Positions 6,862-15,673 of a stretch of 64,000 nucleotides of DNA are shown here, one piece after another. Each line of letters opens with the position of its first letter. Position 1 is the first letter of the stretch. The notes under the pieces are model-generated. The model was not told the DNA's origin. It searched no databases and worked only from the letters and a program-made list of their open reading frames with translations. Source of the stretch: Nocardia gamkensis NBRC 108242. GTDB lineage: Bacteria; Actinomycetota; Actinomycetes; Mycobacteriales; Mycobacteriaceae. The stretch spans positions 62,001 through 126,000 of the forward strand of contig NZ_BDBM01000008.1 in the NCBI RefSeq assembly GCF_001612985.1, in the 5' to 3' direction. Made by a program: the position numbers and the translations under genes.

Positions 6862-8157
6862 TCAGCGCAGGATGTTCGCGTTCCGCGCGGCGCGCAGCCA
6901 GTCGGGGAACTCGCCGAGCAAGCGGGCGTAGAGCTGCGCGTCGTCGACCTGATCGATGTCGTCGAGTGCGAAGAACCCCGCGTTGTCGACCGCCCGGTCG
7001 GACAATTCGTCCAGGGTGCGCAGCAGACCGTAGTTGGCGCGCCCGAGGCCGACGAACTGCCAGAACGCGGGCAGTAGCGAAGCCTCCCGCATGAGCGCGG
7101 CGATCTCGCGCTTCTTGGCGAAGCCCCCGTCGGTGAAGAACAACACGAGGGTGGGGCGGCCGCCGGGGCGCAACGAGTCGATGATGTCGCGCATGATCGG
7201 CAGCTCCTCGTTGCGGGCGCCGAGCGCGTCGTAGTCGATGCCGCCGTGGGTGCCGGTGAGGTGCAGATAGGTTCGCGCCCACTCCTCACCGCGCTCGACC
7301 GTGATGTCGGGCAGCTTGGCGAAGGAGCGGGCGTAGAGGTACGCCTCCAGGGTGCCGTCGTCGTCGAGCTGGGTGGCCACCGGGATCATCCGCTGCACGA
7401 CGCGATGCACCACCTGGTCGCGATACTGCCGGTGCATGCTGCCGGTCTTGTCGACGACCAGAACGACGCGCGCGCGGATGCCGAAAGCGTTCTTGTCGAC
7501 GAGGACTTTCGCGACCTCCCGCTTGCGCAGGTCCAGCTTCGCCCGCTTCTCGAAGGAGAGCTGCGCCTCGCCGGGGACGGTGAACACGTCCGACGCCGGG
7601 GTGTGCCCTGCCGCCAGGCCCGGCTCGGCTCGAATCGCGGACGAGGCCTCTACCCCCGGGGCGTCGTCCACGCTCACGCCGTGATCGGTGACCAGCGCGG
7701 CGAATCCGCCCGCATAACCTTGCCCGACCGCTCGCACCTTCCATCCGCCCTGGCGGCGATACAGTTCGAGCGCGATCACCACCGATTCGCTGCCCAAGCC
7801 CTCGATGCGGTACTCGTAGAGCACGTTTCCCGCCGCGTCGGCGACCGTGGCGACCAGAGGCGCGAACCCGCCGAAGGTCTGCGCCGGATCATCGAGAGTG
7901 AGCACCGCGCGTACTTGCGCGATGTCCACCGGCAGGTCGCTCAGCGAAACCGACAGCGCGCCGGGCGTTCCCTGCCCCAGCGACACCCCCGGTGCGCTCG
8001 GCTGATTGAAGAACACGAAATCCGCGTCCGAGCGCACCCGCCCCGCTTCGGTCACCAGCAGCGCAGACACATCGACCGCGGCCTCGGTGCGCACCGACAC
8101 CAGCACGCGCGCCACATCCAATGCCCCGTTCTGACCTTTGACCAATGCCGCGCCCAC
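6862..8157 (-). CDS. TerD domain fused to a von Willebrand factor A domain (TerF-like)
   Basis: 431 residues. Residues 1-165 are a TerD/CABP domain (MGAALVKGQNGAL start, SDADFVFFNQ, WKVRAVGQGYAGG). Residues 225-420 form a VWA domain with a MIDAS-type D236-K-T238-G-S240 motif and a later TDGG. Ter proteins belong to a calcium/metal-dependent stress system linked to tellurite, phage and envelope stress; VWA domains act as metal-dependent adaptor or chaperone modules. The fusion resembles TerF. No other ter genes (TerB, TerC, the ATP-grasp or phosphoribosyl genes) are in the window, so it acts with distant partners or alone. It lies 85 bp downstream of the PapA-MFS-GpgS operon on the same strand and could be read from it. 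Confidence 0.85.
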   Translation of the reverse strand: MGAALVKGQNGALDVARVLVSVRTEAAVDVSALLVTEAGRVRSDADFVFFNQPSAPGVSLGQGTPGALSVSLSDLPVDIAQVRAVLTLDDPAQTFGGFAPLVATVADAAGNVLYEYRIEGLGSESVVIALELYRRQGGWKVRAVGQGYAGGFAALVTDHGVSVDDAPGVEASSAIRAEPGLAAGHTPASDVFTVPGEAQLSFEKRAKLDLRKREVAKVLVDKNAFGIRARVVLVVDKTGSMHRQYRDQVVHRVVQRMIPVATQLDDDGTLEAYLYARSFAKLPDITVERGEEWARTYLHLTGTHGGIDYDALGARNEELPIMRDIIDSLRPGGRPTLVLFFTDGGFAKKREIAALMREASLLPAFWQFVGLGRANYGLLRTLDELSDRAVDNAGFFALDDIDQVDDAQLYARLLGEFPDWLRAARNANILR

Positions 8158-8242
8158 CGAGACTCCCAGCCGTCGTCACTCCGAAATCGCCACCGGGATC
8201 AGCGTAAGTCCACTACCGGCAGGATGCGGGGCGTTCGCCGCG

Positions 8243-9148
8243 TCATCGAATACCCGTAGCGGTCAGCGTGGCCATCGGCGGCCGGTCGGCCGCGGGCACC
8301 GCGCCGGGCGTCATGCGCCGGCTCGAGCCGTGCGGGAGGTACTGCGTCAGCGCCGCTCCCGAGTCGGGAATGTCGAGCCTGCCGAGCAGCGTCGCGATCA
8401 CCTGCCTGCTCATCTCGGCCAGCTCGTGCAGCGGGCGATTGCGGTGCACGCGGGTGCCGAGGTCGACCTGCGCGATGGCGCCTGCGCCGTGCCTGCGCCA
8501 GGTGTCGATCAGCAGACCGATCTCGACGCCGTAGCCGGGCGCGAACGGCAACGCCCGCAGCAGTTCCCGGGTGGCCGCGTACTCGCCGCCGAGCGGCTGG
8601 CGCAACTCGGCGAGCTCCGGGGCGAGCGCGGTGAGCAGCGGCCGGGCCACCAGCTGGGTGACGCGTCCGCCGCCGTCCGGCGCGTCACCGTGCGGGCGGC
8701 GGTAGAACCCCTTCACCAGGCGCAGTTCGTCGTCGGACAGCAGCGGCGCGAGCAGCGACGGCACGAACCGGGGGTCGGGAGCGACGAGATCGGCGTCGAC
8801 GAACACGATGAAGTCGCCCGAGGCCACCGCCAACGACCGCCAGAGCACCTCGCCCTTGCCCGGACACGGCGGCACGGCGGGCAGCGCCTGCTCGCGGGAG
8901 TAGACGGTCGCGCCCGCCGCTCGCGCCCTGGCGGCGGTCCGGTCGGTGGAACCGGAGTCGAGCACGATCAACTCGTCGACCAGCGTGCCGACCAGGTTGC
9001 GGATCGAGGCGACCACGCCCGCCACGGTGTCTTCCTCGTTCAGGGCGGGGATGACCACCGAGACGCTGCGGTGCCGCTTGCGGTCGAGCAACTCGCCGTA
9101 CGACCACGTGCGGTCGTAGAGGACGACACCGGACGCCGATGAGCTCAT
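8243..9148 (-). CDS. gpgS: Glucosyl-3-phosphoglycerate synthase
   Basis: A 301-residue GT81/GT2-like glycosyltransferase that closely follows mycobacterial GpgS. That enzyme transfers glucose from UDP-glucose to 3-phosphoglycerate, the first step toward glucosylglycerate and methylglucose lipopolysaccharides. Signatures: VVIPALNEED (residues 31-40), ELIVLDSGSTD (59-69), the metal-binding VDAD (117-120), PCPGKGEVLWRSLA, and the C-terminal FAPGYGVEIGLLIDTW. The ATG at 9148 has AAAGGA upstream and overlaps the MFS stop by four bases (ATGA), so the two are translationally coupled. The context is unusual: GpgS here sits behind a PapA-like acyltransferase and an exporter, which points to a dedicated acylated glucosylglycerate product. 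Substrate is inferred from homology. Confidence 0.88.
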   Translation of the reverse strand: MSSSASGVVLYDRTWSYGELLDRKRHRSVSVVIPALNEEDTVAGVVASIRNLVGTLVDELIVLDSGSTDRTAARARAAGATVYSREQALPAVPPCPGKGEVLWRSLAVASGDFIVFVDADLVAPDPRFVPSLLAPLLSDDELRLVKGFYRRPHGDAPDGGGRVTQLVARPLLTALAPELAELRQPLGGEYAATRELLRALPFAPGYGVEIGLLIDTWRRHGAGAIAQVDLGTRVHRNRPLHELAEMSRQVIATLLGRLDIPDSGAALTQYLPHGSSRRMTPGAVPAADRPPMATLTATGIR

Positions 9149-10866
9149 GTGGGAGCGTCCTTTCCCGGACCGTGGCCCGTCGTGTTGTTCGCGGTGGCCG
9201 TGTCTCCCACCTCGCCGGGCGCCGTCGCTCCCGACTCCCCGTTCCGCGGCGGCAGCGCCAGACTGAGCACGACGAGCGCGAGCGCGGTCCCCGCGACCAC
9301 CCACAGCACGGTGACGCAGGCGGCGAGAAAGGTGTGCGCGGCGGCGATCTGTCCGGCCAGATCCGCCCCCGCGCCAGGACAGGTGTGCGCGTCGAGGCGC
9401 GGGGTCGGCGAACGCAAGGCCGAGTCGGCGCAATCGGCGAACGAGGTCACTACTCGGTCGCGCTGCGCGGTCGTCGTCGGCGAATCCGTCAGCGATGCGG
9501 CCAGAACCGCTTTCGCGTGCCCGACGCCCAGATCGGTGTCGGCGTCGACCCTGCGGAAGAACAGCGCGCCGAGCGCCGCCACCCCCAGCGAGCTGCCGAT
9601 CTGCTGCACGGTCGGCACCGTTCCGGACGCCGAGCCGGTCGCCCGCTCGGCGACGCCCGTCATCATCGCCGCGGGCAGCGGCGCGGCGAACAGTCCCATC
9701 CCGGCTCCGGCGGCGAACACCGGGACCGCGAGCCGCCGCAGATCGATCGACGCGTCGGCGGGGTGGACGGTGAGCGCGACGACGGCGATGGCGGCCGCGA
9801 ACAGCAGCACACCGAGGGTCAGCCCACGGCTGCCCAGCCGCGTCACCAGGATCGGTGAGGCCAGCGCGCCGCACGCCCCGCCGATCGCGAAGGGCAGCAC
9901 CAGGATTCCGGTCCGCAGGGCGGTGAACCCCAGCCCCGATTGCACCGTCACCGACACGGTGAACAAGAACGCGGTGAAGATTCCGAAGAACAGCAGCGTC
10001 AGCACGGAGCCGACCGCGAAACCGCGGTCCGCGAAGAGGTCGATCCGCAGCAGCGGGCTCTCACCGGACCGCAGCCGCCTGCGCTGATGCCAGACGAACA
10101 CCGCGAGCAGCGCGAGCCCGGCGCCGAGCAGACCGAACAGCGAAGGTGGCCATCGCTGTTCGCGTCCGGCGGCGAGGGGATACAGCAGGGCCACCAGCCC
10201 ACAGGTCACCAGTAGTGCGCCGGCGACATCCAGCCGTTCCCTGGTCGCGGGCTTGCCCACGTGCAGATGCCGGTGCGCCAGTAGCAATCCGAGCACACAC
10301 GGCGGCACGTTCAGCAGGAAGACCGCCCGCCAGCCGAGACCGAACGGATCGGAGGCGATGACCGCCCCGCCGAGCAGCGGGCCCGCGATCGCCGCGAGGC
10401 CGGCGGCCGCGCCGTAGAGCCCGAAGGCCAACGGCTGCTCGCCCTTCGGGAACACCGCGCTGATGATGGCGATCACCTGCGCGGACATCGCGGCGGCCGC
10501 CAGGCCCTGCACGGCACGCGCCGCGATCAGCTCGCCCGGCAGGTGCGCCAGGCCGCACCACACCGAGGCGGCGGTGAAGCCCGCCATGGCGCCGAGGAAG
10601 ACGCGCCGCCGCCCGATCGACTCCCCGATGCGCGCGGCGGTCATCAGCGTGCCCGCGAAAGCCAGGCTGTAGCCGGCCACCACGAACACCTGGACCGAGC
10701 CGGGCGCCGCCAGATCCCGCGCGATGCCGGGCAGAGCGGTGTTCACGATCGTCATGTCCAGCATCTGCATGAACACCGCGAGCAGGCAGGCGCCCAGCGC
10801 TGCCCACGCCGCAGAGCCTGCGACCACCGGTACCGGGCCGGTGACGATGCGCGCCCCCGTGCTCAT
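9145..10866 (-). CDS. DHA2-family MFS exporter (EmrB/QacA type, 14 TM)
   Basis: About 573 residues from ATG 10866. The first 30 residues lead into a hydrophobic core with typical DHA2 signatures: LDMTIVNTALPGIARDL in helix 1, the motif-A-like RIGESIGRRRVFLGA, and the antiporter motif C region GPLLGGAVI. The length and number of hydrophobic segments fit 14 helices; a soluble external stretch of about 80 residues with two Cys lies near the C-terminus. The frame is open upstream to 11316, but that part is antisense shadow of the acyltransferase. The start overlaps the acyltransferase stop (ATGA), and its own stop overlaps gpgS, so the three are one operon. It probably exports the product of its two neighbours; drug efflux is the alternative. 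Confidence 0.87.
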   Translation of the reverse strand: MSTGARIVTGPVPVVAGSAAWAALGACLLAVFMQMLDMTIVNTALPGIARDLAAPGSVQVFVVAGYSLAFAGTLMTAARIGESIGRRRVFLGAMAGFTAASVWCGLAHLPGELIAARAVQGLAAAAMSAQVIAIISAVFPKGEQPLAFGLYGAAAGLAAIAGPLLGGAVIASDPFGLGWRAVFLLNVPPCVLGLLLAHRHLHVGKPATRERLDVAGALLVTCGLVALLYPLAAGREQRWPPSLFGLLGAGLALLAVFVWHQRRRLRSGESPLLRIDLFADRGFAVGSVLTLLFFGIFTAFLFTVSVTVQSGLGFTALRTGILVLPFAIGGACGALASPILVTRLGSRGLTLGVLLFAAAIAVVALTVHPADASIDLRRLAVPVFAAGAGMGLFAAPLPAAMMTGVAERATGSASGTVPTVQQIGSSLGVAALGALFFRRVDADTDLGVGHAKAVLAASLTDSPTTTAQRDRVVTSFADCADSALRSPTPRLDAHTCPGAGADLAGQIAAAHTFLAACVTVLWVVAGTALALVVLSLALPPRNGESGATAPGEVGDTATANNTTGHGPGKDAPT

Positions 10867-12284
10867 GGAAGGGCGCCGACCCGCACCGCGCGGTCGCCGT
10901 TCGCCACGACGTCGGCGACGATCGTCCGCATGGCGGTGACGTAGCGACCGATCACCTCGTGCGCCCGCGGGGTATCGGGGAACAGCAGACTGAGCGTGGT
11001 GACATCGTCGAACCGGTTGACCCAGATGTAGACCTCGCGCGAACTGCCGCGGTTGGCGAACATGCCGCCGTCGATCTTGTCGAACATCTCGACACCGGCC
11101 ATCTTGCGGATGTCCAGGTAGGACAGCATGCGGGCGGTCCACCCGGGCCGGGTGCGGATCCCGAGTTCGGGCGGCGCGAGTTGCAACGCGCGGTGCAGGG
11201 AGACGTCGGTCAGGTCCTTGCCCTGGTCGTAGGCCGCCTGGGCCGCGGCGACCACATGTGTGAACGATTGATCGGCGCCCACCGGAAAAGCCACCGGGAT
11301 CAGATTCGTGTACCACCCGACCGAGGCGGCCTCCCCCTCGGTGCGGCGTGTGTTCACCGGTGTGAGACCGAAATACCAGTCGCCGCCCGCCAGTTCGATC
11401 TCCGCGAGCGCGGCTGCGGCGAACAGCCCGCCGGTGAACCGGCCGTCATGTGCCCGGCAGACCTCCTCGAAACGCAGCGCACCCGGTTCATCGATCAGGA
11501 CGGTGGTCACCTGCGCACCTCGGACGTGCTCGTCGTCGTCGACCCACAGGTCCACCGGGAACCCGGGAACGTCACCGCCGTTGCGCCGCAACAATTCCAG
11601 CCAGACCGCGATCTGCGGTGACTCGGCGGTCAGCTCGGCGCTGAGGCGGCGTTCCCGCTCGCAGTAGGCGATGTGACCGGTCACCGGCGCGGGAATCAGG
11701 CTGCCGCCGGACAATTCGCTGCCGTAGAGCGTCAACAGGTCCACACACGACAGCGCCTGTGCCACGCCATCGGTATGCAAGTGATCCACCGCCGCGTACA
11801 TCGTGAAAGACTCCGCGTGTTCGATGATCCCGAAACCGAAGCAGTCCCAGTCCAGCGGGCCGGGCGTCTCGGCTAGGACGTGCGCCCGAATGGCGTCGCT
11901 GTCGGCGTAGACACCGTGCTCGGTGGGCACCATCCGGATGTCGGCCGGGTCGAGAACACGGCGCTGCACCCGACCCGCCGCGGTGATGGCGAACCAGCTC
12001 CAGAACGTATCGTGCCTGCGCAGGAAGGCCTCGACCGTGCGTGTCATCGCGGCGTGGTCCGGCGCACCGGGAATCGTGAACGCGATCATGCACACTCGCG
12101 AAACGCGCAAGCCCGCGTTCGCATTGCGGTGCGTGGTGCGCAGATACTCCTCCTGCTGATGGGACGGTGGCGCCGGATGCGCCGGGGCGCGGCGCGCCGC
12201 GGAGAGCGATTCCGGTGCCGGCCGCCAACTCGTGAGCTTTCCCGCCGTGGGATGCCATTCGTCGATGAAACCGAAATTGACCAC
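10863..12284 (-). CDS. PapA-like condensation-domain acyltransferase
   Basis: A 473-residue member of the condensation/PapA superfamily. The catalytic HxxxDG motif is present (DHLHTDG, His168 and Asp172 from the chosen start), as are the PapA-type opening FGFIDEWHPTAGKLTSWRP and the RRHDTFWSWF segment. PapA enzymes esterify polyketide or fatty acyl groups onto trehalose, glycolipid or diol acceptors in mycolata. The GTG at 12284 places the PapA-like N-terminus correctly; a TTG at 12347 would add 21 residues of low similarity. It starts the operon whose later members are the exporter and GpgS, coupled by an ATGA overlap, and is divergent from the mycolyltransferase gene. The acyl donor and acceptor are unknown; glucosylglycerate or a derivative is an inference from context. 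Confidence 0.82.
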   Translation of the reverse strand: MVNFGFIDEWHPTAGKLTSWRPAPESLSAARRAPAHPAPPSHQQEEYLRTTHRNANAGLRVSRVCMIAFTIPGAPDHAAMTRTVEAFLRRHDTFWSWFAITAAGRVQRRVLDPADIRMVPTEHGVYADSDAIRAHVLAETPGPLDWDCFGFGIIEHAESFTMYAAVDHLHTDGVAQALSCVDLLTLYGSELSGGSLIPAPVTGHIAYCERERRLSAELTAESPQIAVWLELLRRNGGDVPGFPVDLWVDDDEHVRGAQVTTVLIDEPGALRFEEVCRAHDGRFTGGLFAAAALAEIELAGGDWYFGLTPVNTRRTEGEAASVGWYTNLIPVAFPVGADQSFTHVVAAAQAAYDQGKDLTDVSLHRALQLAPPELGIRTRPGWTARMLSYLDIRKMAGVEMFDKIDGGMFANRGSSREVYIWVNRFDDVTTLSLLFPDTPRAHEVIGRYVTAMRTIVADVVANGDRAVRVGALP

Positions 12285-12516
12285 AGGTGTTCTCGATTCG
12301 TGCGGGTGAGGAAAATCCTCTACTGGCCCCTTGAAAGTCAACGACAAAAATCATCGGACTACCATGGCTGCCGCCGAATTTTGTGACCACCACCAGACGG
12401 CGGATCCGGCACCTCGTCGAGTTTCCCAAGAATGCGCGTCCATGCTTGCCGGACAGCCTGATCGCGCCCTACGTTCGCCAGCATTACAGTGCACGAACCG
12501 AATTCGGAGGTCTCGC

Positions 12517-13581
12517 GTGCGGGCTCGGACGACAAGCAGGCCGGGCGCGATCGTCACTTCGATCGCCGTGTCGCTCGCGCTCGCCACCACGACACTGTTA
12601 CCCAGTTGGCCTGCGGCGACAGCGCAGACGGATCCGTCCGATCCGGTGGCCTCCGACGGATCACGGGTGCTCGAAGTAGGCCAGGACACCGGCCGCCTGA
12701 CCGACGTGCGGGTCTATTCCGCCGCGATGGGCACGACGGTCCCGGTGAAAGTAATCCGCGCGCCGGACATTTCGAGACCGGCGCCCGTTCTGTATCTGCT
12801 CAACGGAGCCAGCGGCGGCACCGGAGGAAGCAACTGGCCGAAGCAGACCGATATCGAGGATTTCTTCCGCGACAAACAAGTGAACGTCGTCGTGCCCATG
12901 GGCGGCGAAGGAAGTTATTTCGCGGATTGGCGGGTGGACGACCCGGCGCTCGGCAGGCAACGCTGGACGACATTTCTCACCAGAGAACTGCCGCCCCTGA
13001 TCGACGCCACCTTCGCGGGCAACGGCGCCAACGCCGTCGCCGGAATCTCCATGGCGGCCACCTCGGTATTCCAGCTCTCGCTGGCCGCACCGGGGCTCTA
13101 CCGCGCCTTGGGCTCCTACAGCGGGTGCGTGCGCACCAGCGACCCGCAAGGCCAGGCCATGGTCAACGCCGTCGTCACCCGCTGGCGCGGCAACACACTC
13201 AACATGTGGGGACCACCCACCGACCCGCAATGGGCCGCCAACGACCCTTACCTGCACGCCGAACAACTGCGCGGCACCGCCATCTACGTCTCCACCGGCA
13301 CCGGCATGCCCGGCCCGCTCGACACCCCCGACGGGCCGGGCATCGACGGCAACGGCGAGAAATTGATCAGCCAGCTCGTCACCGGCGGATTTCTGGAGGC
13401 GGTCATCAACCGGTGCGCGCACGACCTGAGCAAGCGGTTGGGCGAACTGGCCATCCCCGCCACCTTCGACTTCCGCCCCTTCGGCACGCACTCCTGGGGT
13501 TACTGGCAGCAGGACCTGCACAACTCCTGGCCGGTGATCGCCGCGGCGCTGGCGATCGAGGACTCCCCCGCTCCCGGTTAG
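12517..13581 (+). CDS. Secreted mycolyltransferase / antigen 85-family esterase
   Basis: 354 residues from GTG 12517, chosen because CGGAGG lies six bases upstream; the longer frame to 12331 lacks a ribosome site. Residues 1-36 are a Sec signal peptide ending near PAATAQ. The alpha/beta hydrolase fold follows, with the nucleophile elbow GISMA (Ser178) and the C-terminal FGTHSWGYW carrying the catalytic His (about 325), both hallmarks of the antigen 85 family. These enzymes transfer mycolic acid from trehalose monomycolate to arabinogalactan or a second trehalose outside the membrane. Nocardiae carry many copies. It is divergent from the PapA-MFS-GpgS operon over a 232-bp spacer, consistent with a shared envelope-lipid function. 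Confidence 0.87.
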   Translation: MRARTTSRPGAIVTSIAVSLALATTTLLPSWPAATAQTDPSDPVASDGSRVLEVGQDTGRLTDVRVYSAAMGTTVPVKVIRAPDISRPAPVLYLLNGASGGTGGSNWPKQTDIEDFFRDKQVNVVVPMGGEGSYFADWRVDDPALGRQRWTTFLTRELPPLIDATFAGNGANAVAGISMAATSVFQLSLAAPGLYRALGSYSGCVRTSDPQGQAMVNAVVTRWRGNTLNMWGPPTDPQWAANDPYLHAEQLRGTAIYVSTGTGMPGPLDTPDGPGIDGNGEKLISQLVTGGFLEAVINRCAHDLSKRLGELAIPATFDFRPFGTHSWGYWQQDLHNSWPVIAAALAIEDSPAPG

Positions 13582-13588
13582 CGGGTCA

Positions 13589-13750
13589 TCACGTGCGGGA
13601 CGATTCCGCGGCGCCGGTGATGTTGCGCGCCATCCCGCCGAAGATGCCCGCGTGGAACGGCGCGATGGATTTCCAGTACAGGTGCCCGGCCAGCCCGTGC
13701 GGTTCGAACAACGCGCACTGGTGATAGGTGGCGCCCGGGCCGCACGGCAA
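13589..13750 (-). pseudogene. Remnant: C-terminal fragment of a DUF2867-type SDR protein
   Basis: On the minus strand the phrase CALFEPHGLAGHLYWKSIAP is followed by FHAGIFGGMARNI and a stop. This is the typical end of NAD(P)-binding proteins carrying a DUF2867 domain (pattern FxPRGLxGxxYWxxxxPFHxxxFxxM). The matching frame breaks down upstream of about 13750, where the sequence no longer resembles the family and runs toward the AI-2E gene. Only some 50 codons of a roughly 480-codon gene remain. A 5' deletion that brought the AI-2E gene next to it is the simplest explanation. Confidence 0.6.
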
Positions 13751-13882
13751 CCACCCTTCCGATGACCTGCTCAGGTGATGACCCCGGACTGCCGGGTCAA
13801 ACAGCGCGTTCCCCAGCTGTGCGGCTCGGGTGCGCGGCCGCGAGCCCTGATCGATCGGGTCCTCACGTGCCAGACTGGGCCG

Positions 13883-15025
13883 GTGAGCGAACGTAGCAAA
13901 AGCCACGGACCGGACAAGCCCGCACCGCGCGATCGCGGCGACGTCATCGGTGCGGGCCTGGTGTGGCTGGCCAAGTGGGCACTGTGCATCGTCGCCATCG
14001 CGGCGGGGGCGTGGGTGCTCGGGTTCCTGGTCGCCCGCCTGTGGGTGGTGATCCTGCCGGTCGCGCTGGCGATCGTCGTCGCCACCGTGCTGTGGCCGCC
14101 CGTGCGCTGGCTCACCGCACGCGGCCTGCCGCCCGCCGCGGCCGCCTCGATCGCGGTGCTCGGTTTCGTCGGCGTGCTGGCCGGCATCATCGCGCTGATC
14201 GTGCCGTCGGTCGTGGATCAGGCGCCGGAACTGGCCGACAAGTCGAGCGCCGGTGTCGAACAGGTGCGCGACTGGCTACAAGGGCCGCCACTGAGAATCC
14301 GTGACGAGCAACTGGATTCGGCCGTGGACGCGATCGTCTCCCGGCTCAAGTCGAGTTCGGAGCAGATCGCGAGCGGCGTGTTCAGCGGCGTGTCCACCGC
14401 GACGTCGGTGCTGGTCACCCTGTTCCTGGTGCTGGTGCTGGTGTTCTTCTTCGTCAAGGACGGACCGCGTTTCCTGCCCTGGTTGCACGGCGTTTCCGGC
14501 AGCCGCGGCGGCAAGCACCTGGAGGAGGTGCTCGGCCGGGTCTGGGTGGTGCTCGGCGGGTTCATCCGCACACAGGCGCTGGTCAGCCTGGTCGACGCGG
14601 TGTGTATCGGCGCCGGGCTGGTCATCCTCGGAGTGCCGCTGGCACTGGTTCTCGCGGTGATCACCTTCCTCGGCGGCTTCGTCCCGATGGTCGGCGCGTT
14701 CGTCGCGGGTGCGCTGGCGGTGCTGGTCGCGTTGGTGGGCAACGGTTTCGTCACCGCGCTGATCGTGCTCGGCATCGTCATCGCCGTGCAGCAGCTGGAA
14801 GGCAACGTGCTGCAACCGGTGCTGCAAAGCCGCAGCATGCAACTGCACGCGGTCATCGTGCTGCTCGCGGTCACCGCGGGCGGCTCGCTGTACGGGATCG
14901 TCGGCGCGTTCCTGGCCGTCCCCGTGGTCGCGATCGCCGCGGTCGTCCTGCGGTACGTCGGCGAGCAGATCGATGCGGCCACAGCGCCGCCGGAGCCGGA
15001 GCCGGAGAGCGAGACCGCGGACTGA
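13883..15025 (+). CDS. AI-2E family transporter (TqsA/PerM-like membrane permease)
   Basis: 380 residues from GTG 13883 with an eight-helix layout. Two N-terminal helical hairpins, a soluble 130-residue section (residues 100-200), then the conserved GFIRTQALVSLVDAVCIGAGL, FLGGFVPMVGAFVAG and VQQLEGNVLQPVLQSRSMQLH segments that define PF01594. The C-terminus is an acidic Pro/Glu tail. Members have been linked to AI-2 export, to Na+/Li+-H+ antiport and to unknown roles; in actinomycetes the substrate is open. The frame continues upstream to 13775, but the GTG gives the usual N-terminus. No operon partner: the OsmC gene starts 84 bp later. Confidence 0.85.
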   Translation: MSERSKSHGPDKPAPRDRGDVIGAGLVWLAKWALCIVAIAAGAWVLGFLVARLWVVILPVALAIVVATVLWPPVRWLTARGLPPAAAASIAVLGFVGVLAGIIALIVPSVVDQAPELADKSSAGVEQVRDWLQGPPLRIRDEQLDSAVDAIVSRLKSSSEQIASGVFSGVSTATSVLVTLFLVLVLVFFFVKDGPRFLPWLHGVSGSRGGKHLEEVLGRVWVVLGGFIRTQALVSLVDAVCIGAGLVILGVPLALVLAVITFLGGFVPMVGAFVAGALAVLVALVGNGFVTALIVLGIVIAVQQLEGNVLQPVLQSRSMQLHAVIVLLAVTAGGSLYGIVGAFLAVPVVAIAAVVLRYVGEQIDAATAPPEPEPESETAD

Positions 15026-15109
15026 CCGCGCCGCGGGAAACGCCATCGTTGCACTCAGTCCGAATGTAACTCTCGCCGTCGTCCGCCGCGGTTCCTAGCG
15101 TCACTGGAC

Positions 15110-15625
15110 ATGACAACTGATGTGAGCACCCCGCTCAACGACATCGCCGACGCGACGGCCAGGGCCGTCGCGGACGACGCGGCGAACGCGCTGGTGGTGT
15201 TCCGTGCCTCCGGAACCACGGAGGGGACGGTGGGCAGTGCGATCACCCTCGGCAAGTACACCGTGCGCGTGGACGAACCGCACGCGCTCGGCGGCGCGGA
15301 CACCGCGCCCAATCCGGTCGAGGTGTATCTGGCGTCGCTCATCTCGTGTCAAGTGGTGACCTACCGGTTCTGGGCGCAGCGCCTCGGCATCACGATCGAT
15401 GATTTGTCGGTGAGCGCCGAAGGCGATCTCGACGTACGCGGATTCTTCGGCTTGGATGACAACATCCGCGCCGGGTTCCAAGCGGTGCGGGTGACCGTTC
15501 GCATCAGTGGACCCGACACCGAGCAGCGCTATGCCGAACTCCAGCAGGCCGTCGACGCGCACTGCCCCGTGCTGGATCTCACCACCGGGCGCACCCCGGT
15601 CGACACCACCCTGATCACCGATTAG
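15110..15625 (+). CDS. OsmC family peroxiredoxin-like protein
   Basis: 171 residues with the OsmC/Ohr fold. The two redox cysteines are visible in SLISCQVVTYR and AHCPVLDL; the intervening sequence carries the beta-strand pattern GGADTAPNPVEVYLASL. OsmC-type proteins reduce organic hydroperoxides with dihydrolipoamide or related thiols. The gene lies 48 bp upstream of metY in the same direction, so the pair may form an operon joining sulphur assimilation with peroxide defence. Some OsmC proteins next to MetY-type genes may serve sulphur handling instead. Confidence 0.85.
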   Translation: MTTDVSTPLNDIADATARAVADDAANALVVFRASGTTEGTVGSAITLGKYTVRVDEPHALGGADTAPNPVEVYLASLISCQVVTYRFWAQRLGITIDDLSVSAEGDLDVRGFFGLDDNIRAGFQAVRVTVRISGPDTEQRYAELQQAVDAHCPVLDLTTGRTPVDTTLITD

Positions 15626-15673
15626 CCGCCGCCCCACCCCGATCGATCACCCGCCAGAAGGAGGACCTCCCCG

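Noticed and set aside
10867-11316. 150-codon N-terminal extension of the MFS gene
   Set aside because: It is antisense-free shadow of the acyltransferase gene in another frame; the ATG at 10866 overlapping the upstream stop and the helix-1 motif set the true start.
14276-15046. Long minus-strand frames opposite the AI-2E gene
   Set aside because: Biased Asp/His/Arg-rich composition typical of the antisense of a high-GC gene; no ribosome site or domain.
15626-15673. SAM riboswitch upstream of metY
   Set aside because: Only 48 bp separate osmC and metY, too short for SAM-I, SAM-II or SAM-IV structures, and no conserved core is seen.
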